Positions 35,668-64,000 of a stretch of DNA of 64,000 bases are shown piece after piece. The notes under the pieces are model-generated. The model had not been told where the DNA came from, ran no database searches, and was given only the letters and a program-made list of their open reading frames with translations. A program made the position numbers and the translations under genes. Numbering within the stretch: the stretch's first letter is position 1; each line of letters begins with the position of its first letter. Source of the DNA: Brienomyrus brachyistius (lineage: Eukaryota; Chordata; Actinopteri; Osteoglossiformes; Mormyridae); contig NC_064538.1 of NCBI RefSeq assembly GCF_023856365.1, positions 4,791,832 to 4,855,831 on the forward strand, given 5' to 3'.

Positions 35668-38533
35668 TCACTTGCAAAGTGCTTCCAGGTTGTCCAGCAT
35701 GGTCTTGATGTCACGGATCTGCTTGGCCAGCTGGTGAATGGGCTGCATGGAGCGGTCGAGCTCTTCGCATCGTGCCATCAGTGTATACATGCCCTACACA
35801 CACAGAAACATGCATAAACACAACCATGGTAACACAGCCCGGCTTTGTGTACACTCTCATCCAGAGGCTTAAGGCAGAAGGAAAAACAAGCAAACAAACA
35901 GAAATAAATATACCAACATGGGAAAAGAGGGCAAATAAACACTCCAGTAATAGGTACAGCACCAAAAAACTTTTAGGGTCCAAGGTGATCTGGCTGCCCT
36001 ATTCTCCCTTGGTGTGCGTACAGGTTACTACAACTAATTATATCTGTCCTCACACAGAGACACACCAGACTGGCTTAAGCACAAAGAAACTCTTTGCTTC
36101 CCCCCCACATCCACAAAATGCTGATGGCTGAATCTTAGGGAAACTTCTTTCTATCCCCTCACCTTTATACTCATGTCCACAGACTCTCCGACGCTGTCTA
36201 CCGAGTCCCTGTAGGTCTGGATGTAGCCCACGCTCAGCGCAGTCATCTGTGGGTACACAGAAGTGGGGTGATGGCAGGGAGCCAGTGTGTGCGTAGGTAC
36301 ACGCAGCATGTTTTTACAGAGAAGTTTTCCACAGTGCGCTCTGGAGTGATTCATGAAGGCCCAGGAGGAATTACAAAAAAAAAAAAACAAATCAAACACA
36401 TCAACACTGGAACAGAAGGCAGGGACAGAGCAGTACTCTAAGAAATGGGGATAAAATTATTAATGCGGCTGGTATTTCAATGGTATTTTTAATGTGAATG
36501 AGAGCAGCTTGGGCAGAGTGATTATGATTCAGGGAAACTGCACGCCCTCATGAAACACTACAGCTCTGCGTGTTTGATAAAGGCTGATGGTGAAAACTGT
36601 GTTAAACAGAAATCGACTGGTCAGTTGGTCATATGACGCATGAGGGAGGGGCCACAGGGAAAATGAAGGCGGATGTGAGGACGGGTGATGGCAAACCGGC
36701 AGACTCACGTTCTGGACGGTTCCACTCAGTCCACGCATCATTAGGTCTAAGCTCTGGGCCACTGCCTGCGTTTGCCTCTGCAGGTCCAGCAGTACGTTTG
36801 GGTCAATGGGTGGGATGTCTGGGGGAGGTCGCAGGCAGCCACGAGGCGGTGCGGCATGCTCAGATGGATACGGGTTCTGCACTGTGCAGTGAGCTAATGA
36901 AAACAGAGTTAACATGCTGTATTATTACATCATCGAGGTGAATCCCAGCAGGGGTCCCTAAAGTAAGAATTACTCCTGCAGAAACATATGGGCATATGCA
37001 AGAATGAATGGGGGGGATCTTATCCAGTAAGAGCCACAGTGTATGCAGGTTTTCACTGCAACTCCCTAATTAAGTCACTAATTAGAGGACTGATTGGCTG
37101 AAGAGTCCTCACACCAGGGTTTGAACAGCTGACCTAAAGGTTGTCCCAAAAACCTGCATACACACCGGTCCTTTGCGGATAAGATTGCCCACCCCTGTAC
37201 TAAGATGTTTTCGGTAAGAAGGAGGACCTCTGAAACAGTGGCGAGGGGCATTCCATACACCGGAGGGGGAAAAAAAAAAATCAAACCTACACACTTCCTA
37301 TTTCTCTAGTACAGTGTTTCCCAGTCCAGTCCTCAGGGACCCACAGCCAGTCCATATTTTCGCTCCCTCCGAGCTTCCTGCCAAACAGTTCACTTTTCTG
37401 CAGCGAAAACATGGACTGTCAATGTATCCCCAAGGACCAGACTGGGTAACACTGCTCTAGTATATAAGTTATGTTTCCTGAATTGTTTTGCTGGCCTTTG
37501 TTTCCTATCATATTCCGACAAAAACTGCTTGGACATGGTCCAGCCCAAATGGCCACTCACAGTCAGAGTCCGGCCCAAATTTGTGGCTCATCTTGATCTT
37601 GTGCTCCAGATTACTGGCGATGAAATGTGTCAGGTTCCCGTCATGGCTGACGGTGCCCTCCAGCTCCAGGGCGCTGGAGATGGTGGCCCTGCGTCCCTCA
37701 GGATGCCCACCCCTGCTGCACGGCTCGCCGTAAGCTCTGCTGATCTCATCCAAGCTCTTGCTGTCTTGCATGCCGCGTGCGACCCTCTCCTGCTCTGGGC
37801 CAGGCCTCACGTGCACCTGCGCCATTACGTGTGTGGGTCTAGGGGCCTCCTGGTTCTGGGGGGACGTGGGATCACCCTCCTGCCCCTTTGGGCGTGTGTG
37901 AGAGGGCAGTTGAGTTTTTCCCTTTGGTGAAGTGACCACAGTGGTGGCTGCAGGGTGCTAGGGACACACAGTCACAAGTATTACCAATACATACACAAAC
38001 TGCACACACACCAACCCATTTATAACATAATTGTATATTTCATAGCAAAAACTTATAACAAGAAAAGATTCCAGCTGAGTGGTTCAGCCACATCACGATC
38101 TTCCAGTTTCCTCCCTGCCACTTACCTCCTCCCCTGCTTCTCCACTCAGCACCTCCTCCTGAAGGCAGGCCTCATGTCCATCAGCTGCAACATGCAGCAT
38201 TCCTGCAGGGGGGTCGGCCTCATGCATTTCTGCAGAGGTGATGTGTGGTGCGTTTCCCTGATGTACCATTTTGGCAGGCTCAACAACAGTACACATGTGT
38301 ACAGCCACTGTCTCCACTTGTGCATCTCTACAGGTTTCGAGCTTGCCCCCACAGTCCACTGTGTCACTGGGGGACCCTGCCATCATTCCAGGTGCCAAGC
38401 TAGTTGCCCTCTCATGTTTTGGGGGCTCTAGCTCAGTGCTACTCTCCTCATCACTGGAGCTCAGCGACCCCCGTAAGCCCAGCCCGTTGGGGGCTGCCAG
38501 CACCTCCGCTCCAGTCCCAGACGAGAAGCTCAT
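35668..38533 (-). CDS. borcs6: BORCS6 (lyspersin), BORC complex subunit
   Basis: Exons in transcript order: 38533-38126, 37957-37561, 36893-36709, 36246-36163, 35793-35668. The sum is 1200 nt, 399 aa plus TGA. Family role: BORC sits on the lysosomal surface and, through ARL8, drives kinesin-dependent movement to the cell periphery. Seen: a low-complexity acidic N-terminus (about residues 1-210, poorly conserved in the family), then the conserved C-terminal half with ISSALELEGTVSHDGNLTHF, DPNVLLDLQRQTQAVAQSLD, GYIQTYRDSVDSVGESVDMS, GMYTLMARCEELDRSMQPIH and the ending DNLEALCK. The helical heptad-like C-terminus fits coiled-coil assembly in BORC. The third exon acceptor is ambiguous (TTAG at 36895-36894 or ACAG 10 bases further); both keep the frame. 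A hAT-type fold-back element lies in the intron between exons 2 and 3. Start context has A at -3. Confidence 0.93.
37312..37454. mobile_element. Fold-back hAT-type MITE, copy 1 (perfect 8-bp target duplication)
   Basis: The 143-bp element begins CAGTGTTTCCCAGTCCAGTC and ends with the reverse complement (GACTGGGTAACACTG). The flanks are CTCTAGTA on both sides (37304-37311 and 37455-37462), an exact 8-bp duplication, typical of hAT transposition. The arms contain ATTTTCGCTCCCTCC-like sequence shared with the copies at 42807, 50625 and 54029. Located in a BORCS6 intron. Confidence 0.85.
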
Positions 38534-39976
38534 CGTACTCCTTATTCTAAAACTAAATCACCTCCTTACCCGCATCCTCTCACGGCCTGCAACACACGGT
38601 CAACTTCCTTCAGCTCCCTCGGGCGTAATTTTCAGTTTTACTAAGCACAACACACTTATTTTTTCCTTTCTTAGAAAACAGGAACTAAACCAGTTAAGAC
38701 TATTTTTTTTGTTCGAATTCTGCTAACCACGAAAGTCAGGACCCATTACTGTCTGACCCATTCCCCATCGATTTTAGTTTAACGGCATTCTACTGCGAAC
38801 TAACCACTAATAAGTATCCAACAGACTAACTACATTTATGTTTTGATAAATCAATACACAGTTGACAAGGCCTCTACAAACGCAAAGTTTCCCAATGTAA
38901 CATCGGAACAGCGGAACATGGTTAAGTCGCTAAAAGCGCTAAAAGTATTTTATATACTTGCAGTACGGTCAGGTAGCTGGAGAAACTTATTAAGACATTT
39001 TACAGAGCATTTTACCCAAGTAGAAAAGACTTCTGCAGCTTCCACGGCCAGGAGTCCCACCTCTTCAAGCTTCCCCGGGGGAACATTAGACGCCTCGACA
39101 TTGGTTCCACCTATTCCATCCTTTAAAATGTTTCTAATCAAACACGTATTTCAAAGTCAGAATTTAAAAAACGCTAAGTTTTTAATGGTTATAAATTTAA
39201 ATAAACTAAATCACGAATATAACTAGAAGTAATGTTAAGCGATATGGCAAATTACGATAACGTTTACTGTTACTAAAATAATTATTGTCATTATTAATAT
39301 TATTACAACAGAAAAATAACACCGAAACAAATATATAATTTATAACGTGATTGTTGATATTTCACAAGTATTAAAAATTAGAATATTTATATTAATGATA
39401 ATTTTGTATTCTTTTTTTTAGGTTTGCAGTTTGCAAGTTCAATTTAGTAAGTTCTTTCTGTTACACGAATCGTTTCCAGTGGGACATCTGAAATATGGCT
39501 GGCGGCTCGACTCATTCTTAATTCTGTGAAAAGTAAACCAGTATCATGGTATTAAACAGGCTGAGCAATAATACAATAATAGTTACACTATAGCTGTAGG
39601 ATCTTTCCATTACTGGCATGACCTCAATACTATGGATGCAAATACGGGATATGAATCTGCCCTCCTAATCTACGGTGACAGAGGGGCGGCACTTTTTGTC
39701 AGTCTTGAGGTAGAAGAAATATATCAACATTTTATCCAAAGACTTTGGAAATAAAATCACAGTGAAATACTGTAGTCGTCGTGAAACAAAATACACAATA
39801 CTGTTTATTGGATGCATGTACTGCCAAACAGCTTCATGACTAATGAAGTCCATGTTAAATTAGATGATTAGACCTAAAAATAGCAGTTTGCCCTTCTGGG
39901 TGCTAGGCTCAGGTTCCAGTTCTTTAGGCAAGGATGATAGACCTACAACGTGGGCCAGATCTGCTTACTTACAGCT

Positions 39977-39978
<2 letters not shown>

Positions 39979-40054
<76 letters not shown>
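39979..40054. repeat. (CA)n microsatellite, about 76 bp
   Basis: An uninterrupted AC dinucleotide array. Confidence 0.98.
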
Positions 40055-40055
<1 letters not shown>

Positions 40056-41519
40056 ACAAGCATACTAAAGATTAACACAAGTAACCCTAGGATGCTTCTT
40101 AAAGTAGCCACACGCTGACAATGTCCATCCTTCTTCCTGTCCCCTGCATATGTTTAAGAAAACTCTGCACACAGACGCTGTCATTGACATCACAATGAAC
40201 ACTTCATTTAATGAAGTTCAAAGAAAAACCACATATCTTATTTCCATTCTATACCTTTATCTCCCAAATGGGTTTCAACAAACAACAAAATGAAAAACGA
40301 CTCCACTCTCAAAAAAAATGTTGACCATTTTGGTTTGTTTCCCAGACTGAAAGCATCCAAACACTACCTAAAATACAGACTCTGTGGGTTAGGATGTGCC
40401 CGCGATCGGAAGGTCTTTGCCCTGGCCGACAAGGTGCCCCAGGGGTGCTGGTCGATGGGCGACCCTGCAGTGAGACCCCAAAAAACTTTCTCACCTGTAT
40501 GTGTGTGTCTGTGCCAGAACAGGTCTGAGAACCGGGACAGGCAGGACGGATTGGGAAAGGTAAAGGCTGTTGATTGGGGATTGGGGGTTTGATGAGCCAA
40601 TAGGTGGGCGAACAGCCTGTGGCCACACCCCCAGAGGTACCAGGCTAATAGGATAATCTGTCTAAGCATCTTTGGGTGATTATTTTTTGGGAGGAATGGG
40701 GGGATGGGAGGCAACGACACCGGCATGTGTATGTCCCATGGAAAGCAAGAGGTATGATTGAAAACACAATATTCCTCACAAATCTGAATAATGTAGCACT
40801 ATTCTATTCAACTATTCAATCAGCACGTAGGATCAGAACTGTCGTAACACATTTGGAAATGTTGAATAGACTGGTGGGAGGCAAAGGATGAAACAGGCTG
40901 TTTCTGAAATGTACACAACGGTAGGTTGTCTTGGAAACAGATGTGAAAGGCTAAGCAAAAATAACATTATTGTTGTTTTTCACAATTCGTCGGATTAACA
41001 TAATACTCGCTGCACGTCAGCATACATGTGGCGCTGAACCCTGACATACCAACGTGAATAACACAGATTTCTACCTTGACAACTCCCGCAAACTCCAACA
41101 TGGATTCCCGAAGCTCCTTTTGGTCCCGAATCACACAGTCTTCCCTAAATCCTCACTAAGCCCGTCATTTGCCAAGAGTCATCAGTAAATCCTCCGATTC
41201 ATACAGATAAAAACAAGTCACTGCAGTACACAATTCATTGCAGAGTATAAGCTTCTCAGTGAGCAAATTATTCTTACAGTGATTTTTTTTTATTACTCCT
41301 TCAGTGACGATTTATAACCTCAGTTATTTCAAAAATAGCTCACTTTCAATACATTTACTTTCATCTAGGTTCACTTTGACAAAATGAGAACAATTTCTAG
41401 CCAATTCAAGGTTCAATCTCTGGCCTGGATTCAGTTCCTGACTATCACTGAATGCTTTCCATATAAATATATTTTTACTTTACGAATAAGAATTTGTATA
41501 TTAGTTCGGTAGGGGCCAC

Positions 41520-41785
41520 ATGGCGGCTTGGTGTGAAGCACGATTGCCTGACTCTGCCAGAGTACTGTGTGTTAGGAGTGTGCATGTTCTCTCCGTGTCA
41601 TGTGGGTCTCCTCTGGGTTTTCTGATTGCCTCCTGTAGTCCAAAGACACGCAGTAGGCTAATTGGTGTCTCTCCTGCGATGGCCTGGTACCACGTTCAGG
41701 GGATACCCCTGCCTTGTGCCCTATGCTGCCTGGGATAAGCTCCTCGCAACATTAACCAGGATAAGCAATTAGCAGATGGAAAAAT
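41520..41785 (+). repeat. Fish interspersed repeat (retroposon 3' body)
   Basis: The ordered landmarks are GTGCATGTTCTCTCCGTGTC, 'gtgggtctcctctgggttttc', 'agtccaaagacacgcagtag', 'gctaattggtgtctctcctg', 'gcgatggcctggtaccac' and 'gctgcctgggataagctcc'. This is the most complete copy in the window of a consensus common in fish genomes; clade not assigned. Confidence 0.6.
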
Positions 41786-42339
41786 ATTTGTTAACTTACT
41801 GGACATAATAGGGTTGACAAAGGACCACACATAAAAGCTGAACAGAAAATGAGATTCATACATTCTTATATTAAGATAAATAAATGCAAGATTTAGTGTC
41901 TTTTTTTCCACAGCTCTCACGCTGTTCGAAGAGTCTGTCAGGAACACACCAGTGATGCAAAGACAGTACATGGTTGGTCCTTCAAACATATCCCATGATT
42001 CCTTGCTTCATTGGCATGACCAGTCAAAGAGACAGCTTCTGCTGTTGTGCTGAAACGCACGGCTGCCTCTCTGAGTCACTCGCATTGTGCCTCCACAATA
42101 TTTGGGTGACAGTTTTGCCCCTGTTCTTCTCTGAATGCACCTTTGCCAGTCGCTACAGCGCCAACTGGCAAGGCCCTTCGTCCTCCTGGGGGAAGCTGCA
42201 TAATAATGTGCCCATAATAAATATTTTTTGAAGAAGTGCATTTGTGTCTCTATAGACAGAATGTAGCTGTTTTCCACTCTGGGTCTGTGCTTTAGACTCT
42301 AAGACAAAGGGAGCATTGGGGGAATGTGGGCAGCTGTCT

Positions 42340-60486
<18,147 letters not shown>

Positions 60487-63382
60487 GGCTCCAGTGAGTA
60501 GTGAAAAGAGCAGAGCAGAGACACCTTTTTCTCTTACAAGCACACCCCCTCCTGCTGTGGGAGAGTCAGTCCCTGCTGAGTCTCTACACGGTGACACCTC
60601 TTTACCTCACCGCCGTTCTCCTGTGGACTCCGATCGGAGGCAGCGTGCGCTCTGAGACGGCTGGCTGTCGCATGCGGGAGAAATCCCAAATTACAGGCCA
60701 CGCCCCATACATGTGCGCACACCCTCATCCCCATCTCTCGCTTTCTCTGTCTCTCTCTCTCTCTCTCTCCCTCTCATGAAATACTCCTACTAGCCACAGA
60801 CACGCAACAAACCTGGCAATTCCCAGCAGTGTAAAAAAAATATATATTACTGAAAAACAGAACCTGTAAACTAGAGTACATCATCTTATTTCCCATCATT
60901 CTGTCTCCTTCACTTCTCTGTTTTGTACCACCCACACATACACACATTGTGGCCGTTGCCATTATTATTATTTGACATCAACTGTGCTTATAATTCACTT
61001 TCTTTCTTTGTGTCTAATACTCTGCATCCATTAAACCAGCCAGTGCTGTCAGTTATGAATGAACTGATCACTGCTCTCTATCCCGAGACCTGTACCGCAA
61101 GCTGACTCATAAAGGGAAGCTGCCCTCTGGTGACCAGTTGAGGTAAGTACCTTTTAAGGGCTGCTACCAAAAGCCTTTGTGATTTGAGAAATCTGGCTAT
61201 ATATATATATATATATATCCGTTCATATATGTATAGCCAGATTATCCTTTGTTTCACTTATTAATATTTATAAATATATATTTGTGATGTTTTTGTTTCA
61301 AGATTAGAAAACTGAACAAGCTTGATCCAGACATGATAAACGGCTGTCACCAGAGCTTGTTGTACACACAGCAATGAAGGAACCATTTGGAACCAGTAGC
61401 ACTGTTAACCAAAACGGAATATCAACCAATTAGTTGGGATTTTGGCAAGATATATCGGATTTAAATTATAATTGGAAATAGAGCAAAGAACAGAACAGAC
61501 TAATATCAGTACTGGAGGCAGCTGAGTCCATGGTCCTCGGAGAGTAAGATTCCAGCCCCAAGAGGGCCGACGAGGACGGATAATTTGATGATTTGAAGAA
61601 CTGTGACTCCACTTGGTCTCTCTAACAATACGAATAAACATAATCCTGCTCTGATTCAGTACTGCAGTGAAAAGGACCCAGAAGAGGCCGTATCAGTCCT
61701 CTTAATGAAATACATAGCACTGCCCTAATTTCTAACCTTATTACTAATGATGCCATTTTACATTACATGTCAAGGTAATAACACTTCTTGCACAATGACA
61801 GGAGTGACAGCAATCACTCAGCAAGGCTTATAATCCACAGGTTCTGTGCAAATTAGGGTCAGTGACATTCAATTAGGCTGCATATTATCTGTGGTTATTC
61901 TGCACCAGATGGTCCCCCACACCTAGCATGAGTGGTTCCCAAGCTTTCAGTGGCTTAATTCATTAAATTTCTCACATAGCTGCAGGAGCTGTGTTCCATT
62001 GCAGTATCACTATAGCATTCAGACCACACCACTGTTATAAAGTGGCTGATTCATTATATTGATATTTTAGGATTCAAACCCAGCTGTTAAAAGTACTGTT
62101 CTAATTCAGCAGGTAACTTTTTGGGCCATTCGTTGGACCCCGAGGGAACAGTTCTGAAAGATCTACTACGGCACACAGGTGAATAGGGTTCTCCGTCTCT
62201 GGAGGCTGCAGCTCATTTACGCTGCTCTCATAATATTACTTTGTTAAATGTACCATGGGCAGCTGCATCAATTCTGTTACACACTTAAATGCTCCCTAGG
62301 TAGGATAAGCAACAAAAAGTGGGACACAAGGAAAAGTTAGAGAGCAAGAAAGTCTGAGACGGTTAAATCCTGACAGCAGAGTGCATAAAACCGCAGCTCC
62401 CACTGCCACCACAGGAAATGAAAGGAAAACCAAAAATCATTTTATTGCAAAAAGGCGATAATGTAATAATTCACAATAGAATAAAGGAGAAACAAATTGG
62501 TGGATTTTTCTTTTATTCAGTTTTCTTAATTACCTTTGTGGAAATTTATCAAGGTTTCAATCAAAACTTACTTTAGTTTATGTCTGCAGATCATAATCGG
62601 GTACAGTGGCACCAGCCCATCCTGGGACATGTACCAACAACTGTTATAAACCACCAACCCAAGGACTAAGCCCGCTGGACTGGGCTGCTAACCAATCTAG
62701 CATACAATTTCAAAGAATCCAAAAGCAAGTAATTTATTACACCTCTGCTTTGTATAACGTTTCCAGTCATGTCCATGTGTACACATGAGTATATGCTAGG
62801 ATCAGTCTGCGTGTTTAAATGAACATATCTGTAGACGTAAACATTATCATTTAGCATTTTTCCCTGTCAGTTAAGCCCCATTGCTTTATTTATTCTATCA
62901 AACAGTTTTCCTTAAAAAGTCTTAGTATAGACTCCAAGATAAAAAAAAAACAACACTCTTGCTGTACATCGCGGGAGCACAATGCCGATTGGAGGTTTGG
63001 AGATTCCCAAGGACCACTGGAAACGAAAATGTTTGGCAGATAGGCCAGTGGGGGGTATGGCAGATGCATTTACAGGTAAAGCACAAAAAAAAAGTCTCAA
63101 CTTCATCCAGGTAACCTCTTAAATACTGAAAGGCATAACCATAACGTTTAAAGGAAGTGTGAGGTTTTTTTTTTTTTTTTTAAAAAAAGTTGTTCTGCAA
63201 TCTGCTTGGGGAAGGCGAGCCCCAGCAGGTAGTGGGCAGACGGGGATGGGAGAAGGATGGGGTGTGAGGCTGACTTGTGCCTCCAGCTGTGACCCCCCCC
63301 CCACCCCACCATTTATGACCCAATGACATCAGCTACCCACCCCCCCACCCCCCACCGCTTGTAGCAGTTCTTCCAGAGTTGC
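60487..63382. other. Intergenic between semaphorin start and RhoA 3' end
   Basis: The right part (about 62.4-63.4 kb) is probably 3' untranslated sequence of the RhoA gene. The left part should hold the semaphorin promoter and 5' UTR exons. A (TC)n tract lies at about 60735-60772. An AT-rich palindrome is at 61190-61243. No coding exon was recognised. Confidence 0.5.
61190..61243. repeat. AT-repeat palindrome
   Basis: AATCTGGCTATATATATATA at 61190 is mirrored by ATATGTATAGCCAGATT ending at 61243. It is a 14-bp inverted pair around a TA tract. Confidence 0.7.
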
Positions 63383-63845
<463 letters not shown>

Positions 63846-64000
63846 TTAATAGCTCTTTTCCGTTCATCTCCCTCTATGCGGAGGATATAAGAACTTAAAG
63901 GGTAAGGGTGTGCTCTCCAGTTAACCAGGAGAGCAACTAATCAAGGCGGTGAAGGGAAAGTAATACAGGTGAGGAAAAACCAATAGGACCCTGGATGGCA

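Larger units (their letters stand above)
38534..42339. other. Intergenic between BORCS6 and the semaphorin 3' end
   Basis: The BORCS6 promoter is expected just right of 38533, but no TATA box or CpG island is obvious. A long (CA)n lies at 39979-40054. A retroposon fragment lies at 41520-41780. The segment immediately left of 42340 should be semaphorin 3' untranslated region. A frame at 38843-39226 (plus, 127 codons) has no recognisable homology. Confidence 0.55.

Noticed and set aside
37529..37930. Plus-strand 133-codon frame
   Set aside because: Antisense of BORCS6 exon 2, whose minus frame has the conserved family motifs.
38843..39226. Plus-strand 127-codon frame upstream of BORCS6
   Set aside because: AT-rich, no motif; no initiation context or splice evidence.

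Overview
The window is vertebrate nuclear DNA, most likely from a ray-finned (teleost-grade) fish. The evidence is long introns with canonical GT/AG junctions, vertebrate orthologues, a Tc1-like element with fish-type inverted repeats, fish-type SINE and LINE fragments, and many CA, CATC and poly-C tracts. The species cannot be named from this.

Layout. At 145-6455 (minus) lie the first ten coding exons of XPC, a nucleotide-excision-repair damage sensor; the 3' end runs off the left edge. At 6.5-30.4 kb no protein gene could be supported. That stretch holds a CCAAT-rich inverted repeat next to XPC, an orphan CpG-rich block (11.76-12.02 kb), a minus-strand LINE remnant (14.2-15.6 kb), an internally deleted Tc1-like transposon (15.9-17.1 kb), a decayed second Tc1-like copy, a 5S-rRNA-related SINE, tRNA-type SINE pieces and microsatellites. 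At 30.48-33.42 kb (plus) is a hyaluronidase with several frameshifts and an altered catalytic motif, called a pseudogene. At 35668-38533 (minus) is a complete five-exon BORCS6 (lysosome-positioning BORC subunit). At 42340-60486 (minus) is a complete 17-coding-exon class 3 semaphorin, best matched to SEMA3B. At 63383-63826 (minus) are the last two coding exons of a RhoA-type GTPase; its 5' part runs off the right edge.

The genes do not form an operon or a single pathway. The grouping of a hyaluronidase, a class 3 semaphorin and RHOA recalls the human 3p21.3 neighbourhood (HYAL cluster, SEMA3B, RHOA), which supports the SEMA3B call. Semaphorin-3 signalling does act through Rho-family GTPases in receiving cells, but the linkage here is probably ancestral synteny.

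Exon coordinates were derived by hand from splice signals and reading-frame continuity. Phases close exactly for XPC (637 codons in window), BORCS6 (399 aa) and the semaphorin (739 aa). I found no clearly novel system. The best items for a second look are the semaphorin PSI exon flanked by complementary TG/CA repeats, the hyaluronidase decay, the outward-facing CCAAT inverted repeat beside XPC, and a local family of fold-back hAT-type elements, one with a perfect 8-bp target duplication.
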